A stretch of DNA of 64,000 nucleotides from Sphingobium estronivorans (GTDB lineage: Bacteria > Pseudomonadota > Alphaproteobacteria > Sphingomonadales > Sphingomonadaceae). The notes beneath the pieces are model-generated. The model searched no databases, was not told the origin of the DNA, and saw only the letters and a list, made by a program, of their open reading frames with translations. Positions 50,533 to 59,119 of the stretch are shown here, in pieces. Location: the NCBI RefSeq assembly GCF_008692605.1, contig NZ_LFCT01000008.1, positions 1-64,000 of the forward strand, written 5' to 3'. Positions within the stretch are counted from its first letter, which is position 1, and every line of letters starts with the position of its first letter. The position numbers and the translations under genes were made by a program.

Positions 50533-50868
50533 ATGTTCATATCTCCAGCCTTTGCCCAGACTGCGGGCGGGGAATCGTCCGGCGCCTCCATGTTGGTGCA
50601 GATGGCCCCGCTGGTCCTCATCTTCGTCGTCTTCTATTTCCTGCTGATCCGTCCGCAGCAGAAGAAGATGAAGGAGCATAAGGCCAAGATCGACGCCGTG
50701 AAAAAGGGCGATCAGGTCGTGACCGGCGGCGGTCTGGTCGGCAAGGTGGTGCGTGTCGACGAATTTTACGCCGAAGTCGAACTGGCGCCGAACATGAAGG
50801 TCAAGGCGGTGAAGTCCACCCTGACCGACGTGGTCGATCCCGCCACCGCCAAGCCTGCGAACGACTGA
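50533..50868 (+). CDS. yajC: Preprotein translocase subunit YajC
   Basis: The 111-residue protein has a single transmembrane helix (about 25-45, MAPLVLIFVVFYFLLIRPQQKKMKEH) and the family's basic cytosolic tail with KKGDQVVTGGGLVGKVVRV. ATG at 50533 (MFISPAFAQ) gives the usual length. It begins the Sec accessory operon and associates with SecDF. Confidence 0.95.
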   Translation: MFISPAFAQTAGGESSGASMLVQMAPLVLIFVVFYFLLIRPQQKKMKEHKAKIDAVKKGDQVVTGGGLVGKVVRVDEFYAEVELAPNMKVKAVKSTLTDVVDPATAKPAND

Positions 50869-50876
50869 GCGGCCCG

Positions 50877-52478
50877 ATGCTGAACTTCCCTCGCTGGGCG
50901 GTCGCCGGGATCCTGCTGCCGCTGCTGATCGGCATCTTCTGTTCCGTGCCGAGCTTCATGCCGGATTCGGCGGTCGAAAAGCTGCCCAAATTCATGCAGA
51001 CCCGTGTGAATCTGGGCCTCGACCTGTCGGGCGGCAGCCATTTGCTGCTGGAAGCGTCCACGCAGGACGTCGCCAAGCAGCGGCTGACCAATATGGAGGA
51101 GCAGGTCCGCGCGGAACTGCGCCGGGGCGACACCAAAATCGCCATCGGCGACATTTCCAGCCGCGACGGGAAGTTGAGCTTCATGGTCCGCAACCCGTCG
51201 GAGGTTGATGCCGCTGTCGAGCGCATCCGGCCGCTGACGCAGGGCGCGGGCCTGACTGGCCAGCGCGACTTCAATGTCGAGGTGGTGAACAGTTCCACCA
51301 TCGTCATCACGCCGACCCAGGCGGGGATCGACAATGCGGTCAAGGGCGCGATGGAAGTCGCGACCGAAGTGATCCGCAAGCGCATCGACGAAATGGGCAC
51401 TCGTGAGCCGACGATCCAGCAGCAGGGCGACAATCGCATCGTCGTGCAGGTGCCGGGGCTTCAGAATCCCAAGGCGTTGAAGGACCTGCTCGGCCAGACC
51501 GCCAAGCTTGAGTTCAAGCTGGTCGACATCAACGCCAATCCCGCCGAGGTGGCGCAGGGCCGTGCGCCGGTGGGCAGCGAAGTGCTGCCTTATCCGGGCA
51601 ATCCCGCCGGGCCGCCGGTGATCGCCGTCTACCGGCAGGTCATGGTGTCGGGCGAGGACCTGACCGACGCGCAACAGGGCTATGACCAGCGCGGCAACGC
51701 GCCCATCGTCAATATCCGCTTCAACGGTGCGGGCGGCCGCAAATTCGGCCAGGTGACGTCGCAGAATGTGAACCGGCCCTTCGCCATCATCCTCGACGGC
51801 AAGGTGCTCTCGGCGCCGAACATCAATGAACCGATTCTGGGCGGCTCCGCGCAGATCAGCGGCAATTTCACCGTGGAAAGCGCCAACCAGCTCGCCATTG
51901 CGCTGCGTTCGGGCAAGTTGCCGGTCGCGCTGACCGTGGTGGAGGAACGCACAGTCGGCCCCCAACTGGGCGCCGATTCGATCAAGGCGGGCCTCACCGC
52001 TTCGATCATCGCGGTGGTCGCTGTCGCCGCCTTCATGTTCGTGAGTTACGGCCGTTTCGGCGTGTATGCGAACATCGCCGTCGCCATCAACGTGCTGGTC
52101 ATCCTCGGCGTGATGGGCATTCTGGGCGCGACGCTGACCTTGCCGGGCATTGCCGGTTTCGTGCTGACCATCGGCACGGCGGTCGACGCCAACGTCCTGA
52201 TCTACGAGCGTATCCGCGAGGAACGGCGACGGGGACGCGGGGTCGTGCAGGCGATCGAACATGGCTATAAGGAAGCCAGCCGCACCATTTTCGAGGCGAA
52301 CGTGACCCACGCCATCGCCGGCGGCATCATGCTTGCGCTCGGCTCCGGTCCGGTGAAGGGCTTCGCGATCGTGCTGCTGATCGGCATCGCGACCAGCGTG
52401 TTCACCGCCGTCACCTTCACGCGCCTGCTGGTGTCGCGTTGGGTCCGCGCCAAGCGCCCGACCGAAATCCACATCTGA
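50877..52478 (+). CDS. secD: Protein translocase subunit SecD
   Basis: The 533-residue subunit has TM1 at the N-terminus, a large periplasmic domain including LGLDLSGGSHLLLE (about 44-57), and six-helix RND-like membrane part with ADSIKAGLTASIIAVVAVAAFM and GTAVDANVLIYERIREE, the TM4 DxN motif needed for proton-driven pulling of substrates. It lies 8 bp after yajC and 17 bp before secF. Confidence 0.97.
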   Translation: MLNFPRWAVAGILLPLLIGIFCSVPSFMPDSAVEKLPKFMQTRVNLGLDLSGGSHLLLEASTQDVAKQRLTNMEEQVRAELRRGDTKIAIGDISSRDGKLSFMVRNPSEVDAAVERIRPLTQGAGLTGQRDFNVEVVNSSTIVITPTQAGIDNAVKGAMEVATEVIRKRIDEMGTREPTIQQQGDNRIVVQVPGLQNPKALKDLLGQTAKLEFKLVDINANPAEVAQGRAPVGSEVLPYPGNPAGPPVIAVYRQVMVSGEDLTDAQQGYDQRGNAPIVNIRFNGAGGRKFGQVTSQNVNRPFAIILDGKVLSAPNINEPILGGSAQISGNFTVESANQLAIALRSGKLPVALTVVEERTVGPQLGADSIKAGLTASIIAVVAVAAFMFVSYGRFGVYANIAVAINVLVILGVMGILGATLTLPGIAGFVLTIGTAVDANVLIYERIREERRRGRGVVQAIEHGYKEASRTIFEANVTHAIAGGIMLALGSGPVKGFAIVLLIGIATSVFTAVTFTRLLVSRWVRAKRPTEIHI

Positions 52479-52495
52479 CGGGGCGGAGAGAGACT

Positions 52496-53482
52496 ATGAA
52501 ACTGCTTAAGCTCGTCCCCGACAACACCAATATCGGCTTCGTCAAGCTGCGCCACTGGGCCTTTGGCCTGACGGCGCTGCTGACGGTGCTGGCGGTCGGC
52601 GCGACTTTCTACAAGGGCCTCAATCTGGGCGTCGATTTCGTCGGCGGCCTGATGATCGAGGCGCGATTCCAGCAACCGCCGCCCATCGACAAGGTGCGCG
52701 GCGTGGTGGACCGGCTCGGCGTGGGCGATGGCTCGCTCCAGCAATTCGGCGATCCCAAAACGGTGCAGATCCGCCTGCCACTCCCCGAACAGGGCGGCGC
52801 GGGCGCGGCCAATGCCATTGTCGAAAAGGCGCGCAAGGCGCTGATGGCGGATTTCCCCGGCGTCGTATTCTCCCGCTACGACACGGTGTCGGGCAAGGTG
52901 TCGGGCGAACTGATCCAGAACGGCGTGCTGGCCGTGATGCTGGCGGTGGTCGGCATCGCGATCTTCTCCTGGTTCCGCTATGAGTGGCAGTTCGGCATCT
53001 CGACCTTCGTCGCGATCATGCACGACGTGCTGATGACGCTGGGCTTCTTCGCCATCACCCAGTTGGAGTTCGATCTGACGACCGTGGCGGCCGTGCTCAC
53101 CATCGTGGGCTACTCCATCAACGACAAGATGGTGATCGACGACCGCATTCGGGAAAATATGCGGAAATACCGCAAGATGGACATGAAGGCGCTGATCGAC
53201 CTGTCGGTCAACGAGACGCTGCCGCGAACCGTCATGACGTCGGTGACGGTGCTGCTGGCACTGGGCGCGCTGTTGCTGCTGGGCGGCCATGTGCTGCGCG
53301 GCTTCACGGCGGCCATGATGCTGGGCATCATCGTCGGCACCTATTCGTCGGTCTATGTGTCGTCCTCGCTGCTCATCAGCCTCGGCCTGTCGCCCGCAAC
53401 AGCGGAAAAGAAGGCGAGCAAGACGAACATCGCGGCTCAGGCCGAACGCACGGGTCCGCGTGACGACGGAGCGCGGCCCTGA
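52496..53482 (+). CDS. secF: Protein translocase subunit SecF
   Basis: The 328-residue subunit starts at ATG 52496 (ggcggagagagact upstream). Landmarks are GLNLGVDFVGGLMIE, SWFRYEWQFGISTFVAIMHDVLMTLGFF and the RND-type VGYSINDKMVIDDRIREN. Its stop codon shares bases with the probable CTG start of the next gene. Confidence 0.97.
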   Translation: MKLLKLVPDNTNIGFVKLRHWAFGLTALLTVLAVGATFYKGLNLGVDFVGGLMIEARFQQPPPIDKVRGVVDRLGVGDGSLQQFGDPKTVQIRLPLPEQGGAGAANAIVEKARKALMADFPGVVFSRYDTVSGKVSGELIQNGVLAVMLAVVGIAIFSWFRYEWQFGISTFVAIMHDVLMTLGFFAITQLEFDLTTVAAVLTIVGYSINDKMVIDDRIRENMRKYRKMDMKALIDLSVNETLPRTVMTSVTVLLALGALLLLGGHVLRGFTAAMMLGIIVGTYSSVYVSSSLLISLGLSPATAEKKASKTNIAAQAERTGPRDDGARP

Positions 53483-53895
53483 ACGGCCAGGCGCCCGGAA
53501 AGGGACGATCGGGGATCGAACTGCGCCGCGATGAAACGGGGCAGGGGCCGATCGTCACCGGCTTTCAGGGGCGGGGCTTTCGGGTCAGGGACGATGTCTT
53601 TCCCGATGGCCTGTTGCTCTCGCCGCTGCGCGCTCTGGCCTGGCGTGAGGCGCCGGTCATCGACGCGCTGACGGCGGCGGATCTGGGCGATCTGTTCGAT
53701 CTCGACCCGCTTCCCGAATTTCTGCTGCTCGGCACCGGCGCGGGGCTGCGCCAGCCGCCGCGTCCCTTCGTCCGCGCACTGGAGGCGAAGGGCATCGGCG
53801 TCGAGGTCATGGACAGCCGCGCCGCCGCTCGCGCCTGGGGCGTGCTGCGCGCCGAGGAGCGGTGGATCGTCGCGGCGCTGCTCCCGCTTATCTGA
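53479..53895 (+). CDS. Mth938/NDUFAF3-like domain protein (DUF498), apparent CTG start
   Basis: The frame encodes 138 residues with the Mth938 fold: IVTGFQGRGFRVRDDVFPDGLLLSP followed by LPEFLLLGTGAGLRQPPRPFVRALEAKGIGVEVMDSRAAARAWGVL. Between the stop codon at 53461 and the conserved domain there is no in-frame ATG, GTG or TTG. The best start is CTG at 53479 in CTGA, overlapping the secF stop, with ggag 8 nt upstream. The first canonical start (TTG, 53614) would remove a third of the domain. Function of the family in bacteria is unknown. Confidence 0.75.
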   Translation: MNGQAPGKGRSGIELRRDETGQGPIVTGFQGRGFRVRDDVFPDGLLLSPLRALAWREAPVIDALTAADLGDLFDLDPLPEFLLLGTGAGLRQPPRPFVRALEAKGIGVEVMDSRAAARAWGVLRAEERWIVAALLPLI

Positions 53896-53996
53896 GGGCT
53901 TTCCCGCCCCTTCTTGCGCTTTCTTCTTCATCCGCTTACTCTTGGGGCAAGTTCCGGCGCTTTCCGGCGTTGGCGAAGAAGAAAAGAGATACGGCC

Positions 53997-55109
53997 ATGG
54001 TGCAGCACAGCCGCCCATCGCCGCAGAGTTCCGGTCCGGCCGCCGGCGTTTCGGGTATCCGATCCGGTCAAGGCAATGGGAGCAAGGCTGCGGCCCTCAC
54101 TCCCCCGTCGAAATCGCGGGGCCTTTTGCCTCATCCGCCGCGGGGTCGGCGATCCTATGCGGCGATCGATCTGGGGACCAACAATTGCCGTCTGCTGATC
54201 GCCAAGCCGTCGTCCGACGGGTTCATCGTCGTGGATGCCTTTTCCCGCATCGTCCGGCTGGGTGAGGGGCTGGCGGCGTCCGGGCGGATCAGCGACGCGG
54301 CGATCGATCGGGCGATTGCGGCCCTCGCGGTTTGCGCGGACAAGCTGCGCCGCCGCCATGTGACGCTGGCCCGCTCAGTTGCCACCGAAGCCTGCCGCCG
54401 CGCCGACAACGGGGCGGAATTCATCCAGCGGGTCTATCGCGAAACCGGTATCGCGCTCGACGTCATCAGCGCGCAGGAGGAAGCGCGGCTGGCGGTGCTG
54501 GGTTGCCATGCGTTGCTGGAACCGGGCGACGGCCCGGCGCTGATCTTCGACATTGGCGGCGGATCGACCGAACTGGTGCTGGTCGATTCCAATTGTTCGG
54601 GCGCGCCCCATATAGTCGATTGGGTGAGCGCCCCCTGGGGGGTGGTGTCGCTGACCGAGAGCGAGCCGTTCGACCATGCCGATCGAGCGGACCGGCTGGC
54701 CGCCTATGGCCGGATGCGGGCACGCGTGACGGAGGCTTTTGCCCCGCTGGCACGTCGTCTGCCGTCGCCGCAGCCCGACATCCGCCTGCTCGGCACCTCT
54801 GGAACGGTGACGACGCTGGCCAGCCTGCATCTTGACCTGCCGCGCTACGACCGGCAGGCGATTGACGGGCTGATCGTGCCCTCGACGTCGATGCGCGCGA
54901 TTTCGGAACGGCTGTCCTCCATGCCGCTGGCGGAACGGCAGACGCTGCCCTGCATCGGCACGGAGCGGGCCGATCTGGTGGTGGCGGGCTGCGCCATATT
55001 GGAATCGATCCTCGATATCTGGCCAGCCCAGCGTCTGGGCGTGGCGGATCGCGGGATTCGCGAAGGCATATTGCGCGGTTTGATGGACCGCGATGGAGCA
55101 AGAATGTGA
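53997..55109 (+). CDS. Ppx/GppA family phosphatase
   Basis: The 370-residue protein is an exopolyphosphatase or pppGpp phosphohydrolase of the actin-like ATPase superfamily. AAIDLGTNNCRLLIAKP (from about residue 57) and FDIGGGSTELVLVD are the two phosphate-binding loops, and LLGTSGTVTTLASL the third. A basic, Ser/Pro-rich extension of about 55 residues precedes the fold. It lacks the C-terminal HD-like part of E. coli enzymes, so the choice between Ppx and GppA is open. Confidence 0.9.
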   Translation: MVQHSRPSPQSSGPAAGVSGIRSGQGNGSKAAALTPPSKSRGLLPHPPRGRRSYAAIDLGTNNCRLLIAKPSSDGFIVVDAFSRIVRLGEGLAASGRISDAAIDRAIAALAVCADKLRRRHVTLARSVATEACRRADNGAEFIQRVYRETGIALDVISAQEEARLAVLGCHALLEPGDGPALIFDIGGGSTELVLVDSNCSGAPHIVDWVSAPWGVVSLTESEPFDHADRADRLAAYGRMRARVTEAFAPLARRLPSPQPDIRLLGTSGTVTTLASLHLDLPRYDRQAIDGLIVPSTSMRAISERLSSMPLAERQTLPCIGTERADLVVAGCAILESILDIWPAQRLGVADRGIREGILRGLMDRDGARM

Positions 55110-55777
55110 GAGGCACTGGTGCCGGCAAGGTGCGGGTCAAGACGGCGAAGGGGCGCACGGCCCAGTCGACCCGCTGGCTCGAACGACAGTTGAACGATCC
55201 CTATGTCCGCCGCGCCAAGGCGGAGGGGTGGCGCAGCCGCGCCGCCTTCAAGCTGATCGAACTGGATGAGAAATTCCACTTCGTGAAGGGATCGCGCGCG
55301 GTCGTCGACCTGGGCGTGGCGCCGGGCGGCTGGGCACAGGTGGTGCGCAAGCTTTGCCCCAAGGCGAAGGTGGTGGGGATCGACCTGTTGCCGACCGATC
55401 CGATTCCGGGCGTCACGCTCTTCCAGATGGACTTCATGGACGACAAGGCGCCGGACTTGCTGGCCGAGGCGCTGGGCGAAGCGCCCGATCTGGTCATCTC
55501 CGACATGGCGGCGAATACCGTGGGCCATGCGGCCACCGATCATCTGCGCACCATGGGATTGGTGGAGGCCGCGGCGATGTTCGCGGTGGAGAATCTGCGC
55601 AAGGGCGGCAGCTTCGTCGCGAAGGTGTTCGCGGGCGGGACGGATGCCGATCTGCTCGCCATTCTCAAGAGGCATTTCACCACGATCAAACATGCCAAGC
55701 CCCCCGCAAGCCGCAAAGGCAGCGTGGAATGGTATGTCGTGGCCCAGGGCTTCAAGGGGCGGCCGGAAGACGACTGA
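55106..55777 (+). CDS. rlmE: 23S rRNA (uridine2552-2'-O)-methyltransferase RlmE (FtsJ)
   Basis: The 223-residue enzyme begins at GTG, overlapping the ppx stop by 4 nt (GTGA). The SAM motif is VVDLGVAPGGWAQV and the catalytic K-D-K-E set is visible as RSRAAFKL, DLVISDMAANT, GGSFVAKVF and KGSVEWYVVAQGF. It modifies U2552 in the A-loop. Confidence 0.95.
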   Translation: MRGTGAGKVRVKTAKGRTAQSTRWLERQLNDPYVRRAKAEGWRSRAAFKLIELDEKFHFVKGSRAVVDLGVAPGGWAQVVRKLCPKAKVVGIDLLPTDPIPGVTLFQMDFMDDKAPDLLAEALGEAPDLVISDMAANTVGHAATDHLRTMGLVEAAAMFAVENLRKGGSFVAKVFAGGTDADLLAILKRHFTTIKHAKPPASRKGSVEWYVVAQGFKGRPEDD

Positions 55778-55933
55778 TTGCTGCTAAGAGATTGAAACCC
55801 CGTCCTGTTCCTGCAAAGGCGCTGGAACGAGGCAAGTGGCTCGTAACAGCCCGGTTCTGCCGTTCGGGTCGCGGCGCTCCACAAATGGGGCAGCACGGAC
55901 CGGACCGGATGGGCGCGGCAGGGGGGATACGCA

Positions 55934-56581
55934 TTGGTTTCGACGGTATCGACGGTGGCCTATCTCGGGCTGGAGGCGCGCGGCGTGGAGGTCCAGTGCC
56001 AACTGGTGCCGGGCCTGCCCAATTTCATCGTCGTCGGCCTGCCGGACAAGGCGGTGGCCGAGAGTCGGGAGCGGGTGCGCAACGCCATCGCCGCCATCGG
56101 CCTGTCGCTGCCGCCCAAGCGAATCACAGTGAATCTCTCCCCCGCCGACCTGCCCAAGGAAGGATCGCATTTCGACCTGCCGATCGCGCTCGCCCTGTTG
56201 GGTGCGATGGGGGTGATCGATGCCGAGACGCTGGCGGGCTATGTCGTGGTCGGCGAACTGGGTCTGGACGGGCGGATCGCGCAAACGCCGGGGGTGTTGC
56301 TCGCCGCGCTCCATGCCGGGGAACGGGAATTGGGGCTTGTCTGCCCGGTGGCGCAGGGGGCGGAGGCGGCCTGGGCCGGTCAGGTGGAGGTGATCGCCGC
56401 GCCCGATCTGTTCAGCCTTCTGAACCATTTCAAGGGGACGGCCGCGCTGTCGCCGCCGCAACCGGGCGACGTCGCCCTGCCGATCCGCACAGCCGACCTG
56501 CGCCAGGTCAAGGGGCAGGAGACGGCGAAGCGCGCGCTGGAGATCGCGGCGGCGGGCGGACATAATCTGCTCCCGTTGTAA
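55934..56581 (+). pseudogene. comM: 5' fragment of comM (yifB), Mg-chelatase-like AAA+ ATPase, interrupted
   Basis: The 215-codon frame starts at TTG with gggggg upstream and encodes a normal ComM N-terminal domain: VAYLGLEARGVEVQCQLVPGLPNFIVVGLPDKAVAESRERV, then SPADLPKEGSHFDLPIALALL. It runs up to QVKGQETAKRALEIAAAGGHNLL and then stops as PL*. The family continues from there with the Walker A loop (GPPGxGKS) and another 290 or so residues, all missing here. DNA after about 56572 is unrelated. ComM is a helicase-like protein needed for integration of transforming DNA, so natural transformation is probably reduced unless a second copy exists. Confidence 0.9.
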
Positions 56582-56669
56582 CGTGAAGACCCTATGAATG
56601 ACGTTGCCTCTGCTTGTTCGTCAAGATAGGCTGTTACGCAGCGAGAACGGCTGAAAGAAGCACGACACG

Positions 56670-57443
56670 ATGAGCCAATGCGCAGCGCTTAAAATTGCCA
56701 AGGTCTATGATAAATTTCGCGGACAACAGAATACCAACATGGCAGACGGATGGTCGGCTGTGTTTTCTGCGCCAATAGGGTCAGCAGTTTTCTTTGAAGG
56801 CTTGCAGGGCGTGAGTGCTGCATTTCGGCGGTTTGAGTTCGAATTAGAAATGTCATCGGCATCTGACAGGGCCAAAGCTCTTTACGCTAAGGCCGCCGAG
56901 AGGTTGGAGCCATTTTCATTGGTCCAGCACCTTGGCGGAATGAACGTCGATCAGGTCAAAAAGCAGAGCGACTCTATAGACCTGATGTTTTTGGCTGCTG
57001 ACGTGACACATGGTCTACCTGAAGCCGCCGTTAATCCTGTGACATTGGACACGATCAGTAACAGCCTGATGGAACTGCTGGCAGAGATTGACACTGTCGA
57101 AATGGATACGTCCCTGCGCCAGTTCCTCAAAGTGCAAATCGGAAATATGTTGCAAGCTGTCACTTGTTTTGACGCCATCGGGATCGAAGGGCTTTCCCGA
57201 ATTTATGGTGCAACGGTTTCCGAAATCACGCGAGCCTGGGGAATGAAAGAGGCCAAGGAGCCATCCGCCCGGAATTGGATTTCTAAGGCCGGTAAGGCGC
57301 TAAAGCTCATCGGAGCAGGAGTCGTGTGGGTTGGCGCTGTAGCTGGCGGGGCGGATAGCGCGATTGAACACGGCACCAATCTACTTGAATTTGCGGGGGC
57401 CATTGAAGGCGATGCTGGCGCTGCTCAGGCCGCACAGCCCTAA
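56670..57443 (+). CDS. Unknown protein at the island boundary
   Basis: The 257-residue product is first after the comM junction. The first 190 residues look helical and soluble, with clustered hydrophobic patches (MNVDQVKKQSDSIDLMFLAADV, SLMELLAEIDTVEMD). A Gly/Ala-rich hydrophobic stretch follows (KALKLIGAGVVWVGAVAGGADSAIE, about 210-234). I recognise no family. Its edge position is where phages often carry lysogenic-conversion or defence genes, but nothing in the sequence shows such a role. Its stop overlaps the convergent DUF5818 gene by 4 nt. Confidence 0.65.
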   Translation: MSQCAALKIAKVYDKFRGQQNTNMADGWSAVFSAPIGSAVFFEGLQGVSAAFRRFEFELEMSSASDRAKALYAKAAERLEPFSLVQHLGGMNVDQVKKQSDSIDLMFLAADVTHGLPEAAVNPVTLDTISNSLMELLAEIDTVEMDTSLRQFLKVQIGNMLQAVTCFDAIGIEGLSRIYGATVSEITRAWGMKEAKEPSARNWISKAGKALKLIGAGVVWVGAVAGGADSAIEHGTNLLEFAGAIEGDAGAAQAAQP

Positions 57444-57637
57444 ATCAGCAGGCACTTATCGACCTCAATCACGTCGAAATCGACGCGATAGCCTGTAACC
57501 GTGACCCGCCGCCCCAGCATCTTTTCGATTTTCCGGGGAGCCTCAAGCCGCCACGCGCCTCCTCCAGGCATCTGCAAAATCAAACGGCCCTTGTCTGTTA
57601 GGAGTAAGCCGGTCTCCGATATAGGGCGGGGTCTCAA
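57440..57637 (-). CDS. DUF5818-like small protein
   Basis: The 65-residue protein reads GLLLTDKGRLILQMPGGGAWRLEAPRKIEKMLGRRVTVTGYRVDFDVIEVDKC. It fits a short OB-like beta barrel common in sphingomonads under DUF5818. The start is a TTG at 57637 with agggg 8 nt upstream; no ATG is available. It is 12 bp downstream of the lipoprotein gene on the same strand. Confidence 0.6.
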   Translation of the reverse strand: MRPRPISETGLLLTDKGRLILQMPGGGAWRLEAPRKIEKMLGRRVTVTGYRVDFDVIEVDKCLLI

Positions 57638-57649
57638 GCTCGCTGCCCC

Positions 57650-58006
57650 TCAGTAACTTTGCAGATCGCCGGTCGCGCTGGACAGGTCCGACTGCGCCGT
57701 ATCTACTTCCCCGCTGGCAGACCGCACATCATCCACAACTTCGCGCCAGTTCTCTCCGTCGAAACGGGAGACCTGAGCCTGTAGCTCGCTGCTGGCTTGC
57801 GCAACTTGTTCGGCTTTGTCCTGGACCTCCTGGGCTTGTGAATGAGCCTCCTCTAGGTCCGATTTCGCTGTTTCTAGTTCCTCCTCAAGTTGGGAGACTT
57901 GACCCTCCAGTTCATCAATCCGCCCGTGCAAATCCGCCTTGGATTCCCCGCAAGAAGCCATCATGATGCACATTCCAGCCGTAATTGCTAAATCTCTGAG
58001 CCGCAT
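57650..58006 (-). CDS. Coiled-coil lipoprotein
   Basis: The 118-residue product has a lipoprotein signal ending MMASC (Cys at residue 19), then an acidic coiled coil with heptads from about 26 to 78 (RIDELEGQVSQLEEELETAKSDLEEA). It ends in a Ser/Asp-rich tail. It resembles Lpp- or Rz1-like envelope proteins in design but has no diagnostic motif. Confidence 0.65.
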   Translation of the reverse strand: MRLRDLAITAGMCIMMASCGESKADLHGRIDELEGQVSQLEEELETAKSDLEEAHSQAQEVQDKAEQVAQASSELQAQVSRFDGENWREVVDDVRSASGEVDTAQSDLSSATGDLQSY

Positions 58007-58082
58007 GAATTCCCCCCTTCCACAGCTTGCCGATTTGTATGCCGTTACGCGTCGTTTACTGACAAGGGGCTAACGCAAGGAT

Positions 58083-58559
58083 ATGTCATTCAAAAAGCCC
58101 TTTCGCGCTCCTCCTGTCAGGCTGGGCGATTTCCATAAGGCACGGCGGAAGCGCAAGGCTCGCATGGAAGCGGTGAAGTTTATCGGCGTTGCGGTAGGGT
58201 CAGGGCTAGTCGGAGCTTTCGCCCTTCATGCTTGGGACGGCCAGAAAGAATCGGCTACTGCGCGGCCCGCTACGTTGCTGGCGGCTCCTGAAACGTCCTC
58301 ATCTCCTGCCGAGCCTGAGCCGGTCCAATATGATCGCGGGACAATTTCAGAGGACCTTGACGCCCAACAGCCATCCTCAGCGGTAATGAGTGTTGCGCCC
58401 TCAGAGGAGACGGCTTCGCTGCCGTCTTGGTCATATCCCAACTGTCGCGCTGCTAGGGCCGCTGGCGCTGCTCCGGTTTACGCAGGTCAGCCCGGTTATG
58501 GGCCACATTTGGATAGAGACGGGGATGGAATAGGCTGCGAACCATATCGGGGACGTTAA
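58083..58559 (+). CDS. Membrane protein with C-terminal Excalibur calcium-binding domain
   Basis: The 158-residue protein has a basic N-terminus, one membrane helix (about 30-48, FIGVAVGSGLVGAFALHAW), a Ser/Pro/Glu-rich stalk, and a C-terminal Excalibur domain: YPNCRAARAAGAAPVYAGQPGYGPHLDRDGDGIGCEPYRG, with the DxDxDGxxCE calcium loop. Such domains occur in surface proteins and nucleases; no catalytic domain is attached here. Confidence 0.8.
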   Translation: MSFKKPFRAPPVRLGDFHKARRKRKARMEAVKFIGVAVGSGLVGAFALHAWDGQKESATARPATLLAAPETSSSPAEPEPVQYDRGTISEDLDAQQPSSAVMSVAPSEETASLPSWSYPNCRAARAAGAAPVYAGQPGYGPHLDRDGDGIGCEPYRGR

Positions 58560-58579
58560 TCTTAGGAAAAAAGACAAGG

Positions 58580-58789
58580 CTAACTGTCGTTATCCCCATT
58601 TGGCGGATTAGCTTCATCAATAAGGCGCTGGACGGTCGCTATCGGCGTTTCGTCTTCCAACCGTATGAGGGCACCGCACTTACAGGCAGCGGCTTTGTGT
58701 AGCCGGATTTGGCGATAAGGCACATTGATCGCCGCGCCGCAACGTGGGCAATCGACCTGGGCCTGTATGTCGTCCAGTTCTGCTACCAT
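58580..58789 (-). CDS. Small zinc-ribbon protein
   Basis: The 69-residue protein has two cysteine pairs, CPRC (14-17) and CKC (36-38), framing a short beta ribbon, then a helical, acidic tail. It resembles phage zinc-ribbon regulators. It lies 27 bp after the HTH gene on the same strand and may belong to the SOS-box operon. Confidence 0.55.
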   Translation of the reverse strand: MVAELDDIQAQVDCPRCGAAINVPYRQIRLHKAAACKCGALIRLEDETPIATVQRLIDEANPPNGDNDS

Positions 58790-58816
58790 GTGGACCCTAT
58801 ACGCTTATTGGATCGA

Positions 58817-59119
58817 TCATTCCACCAGTAGCCGCTTGTCAGGCATCGACGCCGCAAGGTCCCCCGCGCTGATATTCCAAGCTCTCGCAAGCGCGTCCAG
58901 TTCAGCCCTGGATACCCTGTCCCCCGCACTGATCGCAGCCAGCCGAGCAGGAGCAATGCCGGTTTGTCGCGCCAGCTTCACGGCAGGCGTTAGTTTCTGC
59001 ATCTGCCACGCGGCAAACCAACTGGACCCTGTGCGGATCATGTTGGCTACCGGATGATCCTGAGACCAAGAGTCCAGCAATCGGGGAATAGGCTGCTCTC
59101 CCTTCCTACGGCGGCTCAT
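58817..59119 (-). CDS. Helix-turn-helix (XRE-like) protein
   Basis: The 100-residue product starts at ATG 59119, overlapping the upstream stop by 4 nt. Its C-terminal half, LTPAVKLARQTGIAPARLAAISAGDRVSRAELDALARAWNISAGDLAASMP, fits a five-helix Cro/cI-type domain. The N-terminal 40 residues (DSWSQDHPVANMIRTGSSWFAAWQMQK) are separate. Position in a prophage-like region and downstream of a LexA box suggests a phage switch regulator. Confidence 0.65.
   Translation of the reverse strand: MSRRRKGEQPIPRLLDSWSQDHPVANMIRTGSSWFAAWQMQKLTPAVKLARQTGIAPARLAAISAGDRVSRAELDALARAWNISAGDLAASMPDKRLLVE

Noticed and set aside
56572..56640. Tn7-like or AbaR-type transposon end at the comM break
   Set aside because: The sequence beginning TTGTAACG shows no convincing repeated TIR blocks, and no tni-type genes are in view; the content looks phage-like instead.
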